Part shown: piece by piece, positions 56,077-64,000 of the stretch
Numbering within the stretch: the first letter of the stretch is position 1
How the letters are laid out: each line of letters opens with the position of its first letter
Assembly (NCBI GenBank): GCA_015680685.1
Contig: MNCI01003306.1
Coordinates: 829,808 to 893,807, forward strand
Reading direction: 5' to 3'
Source of the DNA: Gnetum montanum
Taxonomy: Eukaryota > Streptophyta > Gnetopsida > Gnetales > Gnetaceae
Length of the DNA: 64,000 nt
Position numbers and translations under genes: made by a program
The notes under the pieces: model-generated
Database searches by the model: none
What the model saw: the letters and a program-made list of their open reading frames with translations, nothing else
What the model was told of the DNA's origin: nothing

Positions 56077-56210
56077 ATGAAGATGCAGGGCCCGTAGAGG
56101 GCAGCAATGAAGAGGCAGACGAAGGTAGTGTAGAGGAAGGCGATGCAGAAGGGAATGATGCAGGAGAAAACAATGCAGGTGAAGATGATGCGGGTGAAGA
56201 TGACCCATGA
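56077..56210 (+). pseudogene. Antisense gene exon 8, element F (acidic tail)
   Basis: Reads DEDAGPVEGSNEEADEGSVE then short repeats of the DAG-E type, ending GEDDP and the stop TGA at 56208-56210. It is longer than the equivalents in D and E. Confidence 0.65.
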
Positions 56211-56381
56211 CAACATGGGGTTTTTTGATTTTTTTGAATATTTTGCAAAACTATTGCAAACATTTTTTTGATGGAAAAACTTTTAAAGAAAGTAGCGAAT
56301 TTTGAAAGAAAATTAGTCTTATGCTAGCTTATGCGTTATCTATGTGATCAATTTTATGTTATGTTTTCGTTTCTGATGTTT

Positions 56382-56577
56382 TAGTTTTAGGCCATTTTGG
56401 GCCATTGCTAGTTTTAGGCCATTTTGGGCCTTGGCTAGTTTTACGCCATTTCAGGCCCCTGCTAGTTTTAGGCCATTTCGGGCCGTTAGACGGTGTAGTT
56501 TTAGGCCATTTCGGGCCATGGCTAGTTTTAGACCATTTCGGGCCCCTACTAGTTTTAGGCCATTTCGGGCCATATTG
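56382..56577. repeat. 27-bp minisatellite A, element F (seven units)
   Basis: Units such as TTTTAGGCCATTTCGGGCCA TGGCTAG repeated seven times; one unit has a 6-base insert. Each unit carries two GGCC words. It lies 170 bases after the antisense stop and before the protease end on the other strand. Confidence 0.85.
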
Positions 56578-56959
56578 TAAACAAAAAATATCTTAATGAT
56601 TTAAAAAGATAAGGCAAGTTGGTGTAGCTAGCGTAGACGGATAGATGTAAGGTGAATAAGAAATAACTGTACAATGGATGGTGGCTGGGTAAGAAGTAGA
56701 GGGGATGCTATGTTATGCGTAACTGCTTCTTAACCCATCATGGATTGGGCGAGGTGTAAGGCCAAGGCACTTTTCCATAACCTTCATCTATATCATTGTC
56801 CTCCACTTGGAAGGGTAACTCAGCCTACACGTTTTTGTTTTCTGAGCCAGTGCACTGGGTTGGCTCTTTTGCTGGACAGTTAGTATCTATGGAAACAAGC
56901 ACTTCATTCTTAGAAGTTATAACTTCTAAGCCTTGTTCCATATCTACGTTGTTGATAGC
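56578..56959. other. Spacer between minisatellite A and F protease
   Basis: Contains the reversed CTTCTTAACCCATCATGG pattern also found after protease in D and E. No gene. Confidence 0.5.
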
Positions 56960-57950
56960 TTACGTTGCTAACTCATCAACATGGATTAACACCTCCCTAC
57001 CTACATAGCGTAGATGGATCTCCTGATGTATGGGGGAAGAGACAGCCCTAAGTTGCGCTAACCATGACCTTCCCAAGATCATGTTAAACCTGGGCATCTC
57101 TTCGACCATGATGAATGTTGCGTTTGTGGGGAACTGGTCCCCTGCCACGAAGTCAATGTGGACCATGCCTTTCACCACAACCCGTGCCCCATTGAATGAC
57201 TTTAAGCATGATGTTGTTGTGGGTCTAATCTGGTCAACCAAACCTAGCTTATCCACAATAGGAAAAGGGATGATGTTTGTAGCAGCCACATCATCGATGT
57301 GGAATCTTCGGATCTTAGCTTGTCTAACCCAAATTGTGATGAAAAGGGATGTCGTAGTTACCTGACCCTTTTCAGGGTCTTCCCTAATGGAATCGTTGCA
57401 AAAAGTCAATTGGGATGGCTAAGGTTTTGCAAGTGCAAAAGGAGGCATGATTGAATGGATCGCTTTTTCTTTCACTGGCATGTTTTTGTCAATTAGAATT
57501 GCCATTAACATGCAAACCAGAGCCTCATGGTGTGCGGTAGATGTCATGATCAGGTTGTACAGGCTTAGTGTAGTGTTTTTCTATTTCAGAGCCTGCTTGA
57601 CTTGAGTGAGAGCATTCAAAAGGTCCTAGCCACCCTCCTCTTTACTACCTTTCTCCTCTTCTATTCATCCTAGGAGATGAATTTCCCGAGGAGGGACAGT
57701 TTTAGGTCTGGGTTCAGACTCTTTTGGGTGAGGTGGCGAAGATTGTGCGGGTGTAGCAACGTTCCCTTTCGACAATGAGGATGTAAATGCAGGGGCTGAG
57801 GGCATAGTCTTGGAAGTACCTGAGGCAGTACTTTCCCTCGATGTCTCATCCATGAAATGCACTTCTCATTTCTTAGGATAAGAAGGCTATGAAGATGTCT
57901 TACACGAGGCAGGGACAATTCAATGACTTGGCCCCCTGATGACAAATAGT
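56960..57950 (-). pseudogene. Protease region and linker, element F
   Basis: Open at 57409-56960: MTFCNDSIREDPEKGQVTTT, SLFITIWVRQAKIRRFHIDD, VAATNIIPFPIVDKLGLVDQ, KGMVHIDFVAGDQFPT and FNMILGRSWLAQLRAVSSPI. The loop reads I-D-D-V-A, so the glycine after D-D is lost. Upstream (57588-57430) the linker motif MTSTAHHEALVCMLMAIL is present; 57945-57665 holds proline/serine-rich linker text. Confidence 0.78.
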
Positions 57951-58303
57951 GCTAACGGTGTCAATGCATGTAGTGGTGAAGTTTTGCTAACAAGTAGTGT
58001 AGGGGTAGATGCCTAGGGAACAGGTGATGCAGGGGCGGATGCTTAGGGAGGGACTCTCAAGACAAACGGCTATTGCGAGGTTCGATTAGTCGCTGGTGGT
58101 ACTAGTGCGCTACGTTGAGGCACACAGATCACAAATGGTTGCTGGGGCAGTTTAGGATTACTGTCAATGTCGATGGTGTTGATAATGTAATTGATGTTAT
58201 TGGTGTTAAGAGGATCCGTGTAAACGTGCAGAGATTGATTTTCGGGACGCACTGGGTTGGTTTCATCCAGGACCATTTTTCCTTGATCAATCATCCTTTG
58301 GAT
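57951..58303 (-). pseudogene. gag C-terminal part, element F (distal to solo LTR S2)
   Basis: Open at 58294-58070: MIDQGKMVLDETNPVRPENQ, SLHVYTDPLNTNNINYIINT and FVICVPQRSALVPPATNRTS. It directly continues the reading frame of 59872-60070 once S2 and one TGGAT are subtracted. Confidence 0.78.
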
Positions 58304-59026
58304 TGGAACGACGGAAAATGTCGGTAGCTAGAAAATACCAAACAAAAATCAGTGTATACAATCTTAACCATGGATCCGTGTGAGGGCCGTGCTAGAGGAA
58401 ACAAATCCATAGTGCCCTGAACGGTCTTGTTGATCAGACAGGGACTTACTCAATCAGTAAATCAACGAATATTGTAGATATTCCGTGGAACAATCTGATT
58501 CAGTGAATCGCCAAAGAAGAAGAAAATAATGTAGATAACAACAACGTCAACATGACAGGAAGGATTGAATTTAAGAAAAATGCGCAATTCCAAGATCTGT
58601 ACTTTGACCCAAAATGGGTATATCGCATACAAATTTCCAATGGAAAAGCTCCGCTTATCTTGTGCGAAGCATACAAAAAATAACAAGAAAACTGTTCAAT
58701 GAGGAGTACAGAATGGAGTTCGATCTACCTCGTAAGCCATAGATGGGATGCAAGGAAGGTCAAGCTCTGACGTCTATCGACCAAATGTTTCTGATCAATA
58801 AAACTCGCAAATCGCACTAGATGATCTTTCGATCTCTGATCTGCACCTTTTGCCTTGGGTAGTCTCTGCTCAAAGCTGCCAATGATCACCAATGGAGAGA
58901 GTTATGTTTTCGCCAAAGGACTGATCGCTCCTGCTGCCAATGCTCAAGCAAAATGTCTTCTTTCTCTGCTAAAAATGATGCTGCCAAAATTTAAAGATGC
59001 CCCAGGGCTTTGTTTCTTCGCCAACT

Positions 59027-59040
59027 GGAGTATTTATAAG
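59027..59040 (-). promoter_or_regulatory. TATA box in solo LTR S2
   Basis: Minus strand CTTATAAATACTCC, about 725 bases before the LTR end. Confidence 0.6.
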
Positions 59041-59269
59041 TTTGACAACATATGGAGAAAGCATAGCCCTGATGACATGTGTTCCGAACCTTCAAAATAC
59101 CGTTGACCTGGTAAACTTTATGTTGAAATTGGCTACATCGCGTCACGTTTTGGGAAGGGGAGAAAAATATGCTGTCGACCACTTCTGCCAAAGTTGCTTC
59201 ATGATTACGCACAATATGCTCATCAGCGTATTGTGCGTGTGGATAGCAGACGCGTAATTGCTTTAGCCG

Positions 59270-59440
59270 GCTTTACGCTATATTACACTTGTTTACGCTG
59301 CGTCACGTAGCAGAGCGTAATAGAGCATGGAAGTAGTTGATGCCAGCTATTTTACGCTTATTTACACTGCAAAGAGTAATAGAGCATAAAAATGGTCAAC
59401 TTTACAACGAATTATGCTTGTCCACGCTGCATAGAGTAAT
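59270..59440. repeat. About 60-bp tandem repeats in U3 of S2
   Basis: Three imperfect units around TTTACGCT-ATTTACACTGC..AGAGTAATAGAGCATA, a variant of the TAGC-rich palindrome class. Confidence 0.6.
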
Positions 59441-59871
59441 AAGCATAAAGCGACCAATCTGCAAAGAAAAGAAATCAATCTGCAGCTCTTCCTTGTATTC
59501 TGACTTTGTCTTCTTTGAAGCTCGTTACACTGCTCTGCGTAACGGAACATAAACTCAACCCTGAGCAAAAGACTTAGCCGAATATGTGACAAGTTTTAAA
59601 CTTTAAACTTTGTCAAAACTGCCGAAGTAAGTTGCTTTCTGATATCGGGCTACGCTAAACAGAGTTACGCTGAACGACACTACGCTATGTTGCATAATGT
59701 AGCGTAAAGAAAGAGAACAAAGTAAGTTTTAGAATCTGTGAGAAACTCAGAGACTTGATGTTGCGCACCTCTTTGCTTTGTTCCGTCTTCTGAATTGTTG
59801 TCGCAAACTTTCGCCTAAATCGCGAATCTTTGCCTGAGGCCGATTCGCAATTTCTATGGTGTTTCATGGAT

Positions 59872-60070
59872 GTTGTCTTTTAATGCCATACAATAATCCA
59901 TGTCATGACCACATTGTTAATGGTAGTCATAGAACCACTCCAGCTTGAAACCCTTAGGAACTGGGAGCTCATTGGGCAAAGCCAAAGAGGGGTTCCTAAG
60001 GAGTTTGCAGTACCGTTGATGTTTCTTAGCTCCCTCCTCCGACATCCTCTTGTGTTGGATGTACCCTACC
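59872..60070 (-). pseudogene. gag knuckle segment, element F (proximal to S2), fused to LTR fragment
   Basis: Reads VGYIQHKRMSEEGAKKHQRY, RNPSLALPNELPVPKGFKLE, WFYDYHQQCGHDMDYC and LKDN. The first cysteine of the knuckle is Y. Upstream the frame runs without break into the G LTR fragment (MTAIEKTKQSKE), showing a junction at about 60070. The rest of F gag upstream is lost. Confidence 0.75.
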
Positions 60071-60170
60071 GCCTCTTTGCTTTGTTTCGTCTTCTCAATT
60101 GCTGTCACAAACTTCCGCCTGAATCATGAATCTTTGCCTAAGGCCGATTCGCAATTTCTACGATGTTTCA
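60071..60170 (-). repeat. Truncated 3' LTR of element G (first 100 bp)
   Basis: Minus strand TGAAACATCGTAGAAATTGC onward, aligned with the start of S2, breaking off at about 60071 into F gag. Confidence 0.8.
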
Positions 60171-60184
60171 ATGGCCCCTATTTG
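60171..60184 (-). other. Polypurine tract, element G
   Basis: Minus strand CAAATAGGGGCCAT directly before the LTR start. Confidence 0.75.
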
Positions 60185-61399
60185 TTGATAGTTAGAGGGC
60201 TTGCTCGAAAGATGTCGACAAAGAATACGAAACACCGGATAAGTAAAAGTACCAACAACGTTCATCAATGGTTACTCAAGTGTCGCCCTGTCAACGGAGA
60301 AGTACAGAAATGGGGGAAACAGAGGATAGCAGGGTATGGGAAGGAATTTTTTACAGAGGTAAAAGGAAAAAGGTTCGGGGAAGACTCGAATGAGGTTCGG
60401 GGAAGACGCAAATGTGTGAATATGGTTCTTTTTCATGCATAAGCACTTAGGCCTTCTCCTGCTACTGTGTCTGCATGGAGTTGTGCCATCATTTTGCAAA
60501 TGAAGGGGCTTACTTAGACAAATTGTGTTGCATCTACGCGACCTGGATGTGTTGTGTTTCATCCATTTTGCCAACCCACTTCCTTTTTTTTTTTATTTTT
60601 TTATTTTTTTTGCGTCCACTAGGCGAGTTGCGTTACGCCGATTTATGGACTTGATTGTAATGCCAATGCGAAAATTGTGTGCTGTGTATGTACGTTTTGC
60701 ATAAGGGAAGCAGATGGTGGAGATGTAGGGAAGTAAGAACTAGGGGTAGGATTATGAGGAAAACAGGGATGCACTCCTGAGTGAACAGGTTAACCTAAGC
60801 GGCCATCTCAAAGCGCTGTCTGTACCTCATTGCTCAGATGAACAACCCTTTGAACGACATCCTCGTAGCAAGTAACCTGCAACCAAAGAAGCAAACAGAG
60901 GACACCATTTCTCGGTTGAATCACCAGAGAGGTTGTTGAAACAAGTACCATTTGGGGCGAGACAGAGTGAGGGGGCCATGAAGGAAGAAATGTAGCACGA
61001 GGCTAGGGTCTTCACCATTGACGCTCGGCCTAGCATATTGCCACCAAAGATTATCAGACTCATCGCACCCGACTGGTTACGCAGAGAACCAGCTAGGTGA
61101 ATCTATGAAGCCAGAGCCTGATAGCGATGATGAGCGAAGATTCCCAAGGTCATTTTTGATGAGAACTGCTTTGGGGCTCCGGTCGGCGAAACTAAACTCT
61201 CAGAGGTGCCATCGCTGCAGTGGGGGCCATGATGGCATCTCCGAGGGATCAGTAGTATGCCTTTTAGCACATCCGAGGAATCAGCAGAATGTCGGTGAGG
61301 TAGCGACGCTGGGACTATCCCAGTACCCAACCCCATTTGTTTTGTGGTTGCACAGAGATGATTATGCTTGCTTGATTTACATGATGGCAGCCTGTAAGT
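60185..61399. other. 3' spacer of element G
   Basis: 1.2 kb with parts homologous to the F spacer. Poly-T/TTTTA tract at 60588-60610. Short frames at 60272-60574 and 61018-61404 overlap on opposite strands and lack any recognisable domain. No gene supported. Confidence 0.5.
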
Positions 61400-61856
61400 C
61401 CTAGTTTTAAGTCTTGGTAGACTGTCGTTGCTGGTTTTAATTCTCAGCAGACCATGGTCCCAATTTAAAGTCTGGCGAACTGAAAAGTGCTAGTTTTACG
61501 TCATAGCAGACGGTGGTATAGCTGATTTATGGTCTCAACAGACCATGCTATGGATGCCAATTTCATGTCATGGCCCAGGGACAAATCTGTGCTGGTTTCA
61601 TATCTCAGCAGACGGCTACTTACCTGTGCTAGTTTTATGTCCTGGCAGACAGTCGGTGTTAGTTTAGCGTTGTGACAGACGCATGTAGAAACTGCCAGTT
61701 TTTCGTCTTGGCGGACCTGTACAACGCTGCTAGTTTTACGTCGTGGCGGACGATTGTTCCCAGTTTAGCATCATGGCGGACACGTGAAGGGAATGCCAGT
61801 TTTACGTCATAGCGGACGATTGTTGCCAGTTTAGCGTCATAGCGGACGGTTGTTTT
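61400..61856. repeat. Minisatellite B after integrase, element G
   Basis: About twelve imperfect units around GTGCTAGTTTTACGTCATAG CAGACGGT and GCCAGTTTAGCGTCATAGCG GACG. Confidence 0.82.
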
Positions 61857-61885
61857 CATACCTGATATTAACACTGGATATGCAC

Positions 61886-63125
61886 TTAGATGTAGTACCA
61901 CTTCAGATATATATGATTTACAGGATTCGGTAACTCGTCGTCGTTGATATCTGCTAGCTTGAATGCGCCATTGCCATATACATCAGCTACCAAGAAAGGG
62001 CCCTCCCAGTTTGCAGAGAATTTGCTTGCTGGTTCACGAATGGCCTTGAGAACCAAATCTCCCTTCTTGATAGGATGTTGTGGAAGATTGTGACGGTTCT
62101 TTTGCCTTTGCTTATTTTGATACTTTTCAATGGTATCAAGTGCCTGTATTCACTTCTCCTCTACTGAATCCAAATCCATGATCTGAGACTCGGTGTGTTG
62201 AGCCTCATTTATAATCGTGGAGAGGACCATTCGTAGAGAAGGAACTTGTAGTTCGAGGGGCAACACCACCTCAGATCCATAGACTAGGCTATAGGGCATA
62301 CTGTCTGTAGCTGTTCTGCATGTGGTGCGATACACCCATAGCACATAGAGGATCTTTTCATGCCACTGTCTCTTGTTGATGTCGAGCATTTTCTTGAGTA
62401 AATTGATAATGACTTTATTTGTTGCTTCAGCTTGACCATTCGCTTGCGGGTAGTAAGGCGAGGAAAAAGATTGTTTGATACCAAGATTGTCACAAAAAGA
62501 TTTGGTTTCCAGATTACTAAACTGTGGCCCATTGTCGGTCACGATAGTCATTGGGAGACCAAATTTGGTTACAATATTGTCCAAGATGAAATGACAGACC
62601 TGTTGAGATGTAATCTTCCATAAAGGGATGGCTTCCACCCACTTCGTGAAGTACTCAGTAGCTATGATGATGAAGCTATACCCTGCGAAAGACTTTGGCG
62701 TGATGGACCCTATGATGTCTAACCCCCATCGTTGGAAGGGCCATGTGATCTAGGTCGTATGTAGTTCTGTAGGCGACACGTGTATGAGATTCACGTACAG
62801 TTAACACGTGTCGCATGTTTTGACCTTTGTAAGACAATCTTTCTCCATGTACGGTCAGTAATACCCTAAGCGAAGAATTTTAGAGGCCATGACTCATCGC
62901 GTTACGTGTCCTCCACATAATCCCTCGTGGACTTCACCGATTATAGACTGTGCTTGATCTTTGTTAACGCAAGTAAGTAATACTCCATCAAAAGAGTGTC
63001 TACAGAGGGTACTATCTCCTATGATGACGTACTACCTAGCTCGCTTGCGAATAGCGTCTTTCTACGCGTGTGTTAACTCGTGCGGTGGTTCGCCATGCAA
63101 GAGGTAAGCTTTAATGTGGTTGTAC
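61886..63125 (-). pseudogene. Integrase, element G, nearly complete but with stops
   Basis: Zinc-site remnant near 62790-63000. The core is open at 62638-62150: MEAIPLWKITSQQVCHFILD, FGLPMTIVTDNGPQFSNLET, SSPYYPQANGQAEATNKVII, VYRTTCRTATDSMPYSLVYG and LELQVPSLRMVLSTI. Just upstream is QRWGLDIIGSI. So D, D and E of the catalytic triad are all present, unlike D. The C-terminus reads KFSANWEGPFL..GNGAFKLAD and HIYLKWYYI, stopping at 61886-61888. Stops remain in the zinc region and before the C-terminal domain. Confidence 0.82.
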
Positions 63126-63337
63126 CACTCCGGCGTTCTATCCTCAAGCAGTGAGGATATTTGCGCCACCTGAGTGATAGGGTCTGTGCAATCTGTTGTT
63201 AATGTGGGACAGGTGTCGAATAGGTGTGATGGCATGTTTAAGGCCAACGTAGCCAGTGCATCGGCTAGTGTGTTATCGTTTCGGGGCACGTGTTGGGCAT
63301 CGATGGTTGTGAACCACTTTAGAAGATCTTTAGCCAT
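63062..63337 (-). CDS. RNase H-integrase linker, element G (open fragment)
   Basis: MAKDLLKWFTTIDAQHVPRN, DNTLADALATLALNMPSHLF and EWYNHIKAYLLHGEPPHELT. Conserved with D (MAKSLLKKFTTINIQHMPHN) and F (IKAYLQHGEPPSG). The DNxxADALA motif is the last acidic element of the archaeal-like RNase H fold. It is part of pol, not an independent gene. Confidence 0.7.
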   Translation of the reverse strand: MAKDLLKWFTTIDAQHVPRNDNTLADALATLALNMPSHLFDTCPTLTTDCTDPITQVAQISSLLEDRTPEWYNHIKAYLLHGEPPHELTHA

Positions 63338-63349
63338 ATCGTAGTAGGG

Positions 63350-63973
63350 CTATAAATGTGAAACCTTGTAGGTGTAGACTCCTATGATTTGATTTATAAC
63401 AAGCATCGAATCACCCCTAATTACCAAGTGTCGAACATCAAGTTCTCTGGCAGTTAATAATCCCCTGAGGAGTCCCTCGTACTCTGCCACATTGTTCGTA
63501 CAGGGAAAGGTCAAGCGATAAGCATGAAGACGCACATCCTCAGGTGATAGCGTAATGACCGTGGCGGAACTGCCGCCTCGAACGGTTGAAGCTCCGTCAA
63601 AATATAACGTTGCTTCGGGACCTGTTAAAATAGGGCTTAAACTATGTACATGTTCATCTGGAAATTCAGACTCTATGGTTGTCTGACTATTAATAGGTGA
63701 TGTTATTAATTGGTCAGCTCTCGCTTGGCCTTTCGTAGAAGATTGACCAATGTAATGCAGATCGAATTCTACCGTGATAGCTTTCCAACGAGCTATTTTA
63801 CTACTTTTGTATAGATTATGCGTAATGGCCCTAAGGATGTTATTTTTACAGATAATGTTAACTCTGCTACGAAAGAGATAGTGCCTACATTTCTTTAGCG
63901 TAAACACTAACGTTAGGCAATTATGCTCTACTTCGTTGTACCTTATTTTGTACGCACATAGGGCATGACTCAA
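63350..63973 (-). CDS. First RNase H end plus archaeal-like RNase H, element G (open 207 codons)
   Basis: One uninterrupted frame joins both RNase H domains. Residues 1-90: first RNase H (MSHALCAYKIRYNEVEHNCL, LKKCRHYLFRSRVNIICKNN). Residues 91-125: linker ending LTGPEATLYFDGAS. Residues 120-207: second RNase H with FDGAS, NNVAEYEGLLRGLLTARELD and HLVIRGDSMLVINQI, carrying the D, E and D catalytic residues. This is the clearest proof in the window of the dual RNase H layout. It ends at a stop after TYKVSHL; the linker frame follows. Confidence 0.85.
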   Translation of the reverse strand: MSHALCAYKIRYNEVEHNCLTLVFTLKKCRHYLFRSRVNIICKNNILRAITHNLYKSSKIARWKAITVEFDLHYIGQSSTKGQARADQLITSPINSQTTIESEFPDEHVHSLSPILTGPEATLYFDGASTVRGGSSATVITLSPEDVRLHAYRLTFPCTNNVAEYEGLLRGLLTARELDVRHLVIRGDSMLVINQIIGVYTYKVSHL

Positions 63974-64000
63974 GTAGTAGATGGGTACTTCTGACCCATC
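63974..64000 (-). pseudogene. First RNase H, element G, window edge
   Basis: Continues upstream as DGSEVPIYYLSHA-type text matching D and F (VPVYYLSHAL). The rest is out of the window. Confidence 0.55.

Larger units (their letters stand above)
51521..56210 (+). pseudogene. Antisense spliced gene of element F (8 exons; most complete copy)
   Basis: Plus-strand gene inside a minus-strand element. Exons: 1, 51521-51639; 2, 52246-52694; 3, 52777-53051; 4, 53150-54184; 5, 54352-54823; 6, 54912-55051; 7, 55161-55981; 8, 56077-56210. Together about 3.4 kb, or 1,150 codons. Donors: GTAGGC, GTGAGT, GTAAGC, GTATAG, GTAGGA, GTAAGT, GTTAGT. Acceptors: GTAG, CAA (mutated), ATAG, AAAG, ACAG, ATAG, CCAG. 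Stops in exons 2, 3, 4 and 7 and one frameshift make it a pseudogene. The layout is a short basic N-terminus, conserved globular exons 2-4, an acidic linker, a coiled coil and an acidic tail. It matches no host family I can name with confidence. Confidence 0.78.
58304..59866 (-). mobile_element. Solo LTR S2 (1,563 bp) inside F gag, with 5-bp target-site duplication
   Basis: Minus strand start TGAAACACCATAGAAATTGC (59866 downward), end CGTTCCA at 58304. Flanked by TGGAT at 58299-58303 and 59867-59871 (plus strand). No PBS, PPT or internal genes. It interrupts gag between LKDN and QRMIDQG. Its first 100 bases match the truncated LTR of element G. It has a TATA box at 59027-59040 and palindromic ACGCTGCGTCACGTAGC-type repeats at 59270-59440. 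Confidence 0.88.
43530..60070 (-). mobile_element. Element F: Tat-like retrotransposon, minus strand, 5' end lost
   Basis: Read from right to left: truncated gag (60070, interrupted by S2), protease, minisatellite A, antisense gene (on plus), minisatellite C, RT, RNase H, gap, integrase, minisatellite B, spacer, PPT, 3' LTR. It is inserted in intron 1 of the E antisense gene. Its 5' LTR, PBS and gag N-terminus are missing: gag is fused to a fragment of the G LTR at about 60070. All frames are broken except parts of RNase H. Confidence 0.85.
60071..64000 (-). mobile_element. Element G: Tat-like retrotransposon, 3' part (truncated LTR; runs off right edge)
   Basis: On the minus strand from the right: first RNase H, archaeal-like RNase H, integrase, minisatellite B, spacer, PPT, then only the first 100 bases of the 3' LTR. 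Its LTR start matches S2 rather than F or D, so G belongs to the S2 subfamily. Confidence 0.82.

Noticed and set aside
61018-61404. 128-codon plus frame in the G spacer
   Set aside because: Overlaps a minus frame of similar length; runs into minisatellite; no family match.
1-64000. Host genes, tRNA or rRNA genes
   Set aside because: Every frame with recognisable content is retroelement-derived; no tRNA-like cloverleaf or rRNA core sequence was noticed. A tRNAscan or Infernal run was not possible.

Overview
This is plant nuclear DNA made almost entirely of old, nested LTR retrotransposons. I found no host protein gene, tRNA, rRNA or CRISPR array outside them. The elements are Ty3/gypsy, and most look Tat-like: a gag with a C-x2-H-x4-H-x4-C knuckle, retropepsin, RT, two consecutive RNase H domains (the second of the archaeal-like D..E..GDS type), integrase, and long LTRs that start TGAAACA. 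The many decayed copies and long LTRs suggest a very large, slowly purged genome such as a gymnosperm's. That is inference; the species cannot be read from this sequence.

Layout. Element A (minus, about 1-5418): protease, gag, PBS and a 1.5 kb 5' LTR; the rest lies off the left edge. Element B (minus, about 5560-10700): badly decayed gag, PBS and a 5' LTR that is split by solo LTR S1 (8394-9944, 5-bp target duplication ATCCT). Element C (minus, about 10740-12454): a different family with a gag fragment and an initiator-Met-type PBS; its LTR is apparently split by element D. Element D (plus, 12455-31207): a complete 18.75 kb element with both LTRs. A 1.3 kb unidentified spacer follows. Element E (plus, 32494-43529): 5' LTR, PBS, gag, protease and the antisense gene, then cut off by element F. 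Element F (minus, 43530-about 60070): 3' LTR, PPT, 3' spacer, minisatellites, pol, antisense gene, protease and a truncated gag; the gag is split by solo LTR S2 (58304-59866, target duplication TGGAT). Element G (minus, about 60071-64000): 100 bp of 3' LTR, PPT, minisatellite, integrase, archaeal-like RNase H and RNase H; RT lies off the right edge.

The main discovery candidate sits between protease and RT in D, E and F. It is a gene on the strand opposite gag-pol, seen three times at the same place. Eight exons can be read by comparing the copies. Exon sizes are conserved (119; 449-450; 272-275; about 950-1060; variable; 130-140; 820-821; short acidic last exon), and most GT/AG sites fall at matching places. 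In D and F, where exon 1 survives, there is a TATA box upstream and an ATG. The predicted product is about 1,100 residues long, with an acidic repeat linker, a probable coiled coil and an acidic tail. All three copies now carry stops. Because its introns are antisense to the genomic RNA, they would not be spliced out during retrotransposition.

Other recurring modules are a 27-bp minisatellite 3' of the antisense gene, a second minisatellite family around pol, and clusters of a palindrome built on GCTACGCTRCGTAGCGTAGC. The palindromes occur in LTRs and also in intron 4 of the antisense gene.
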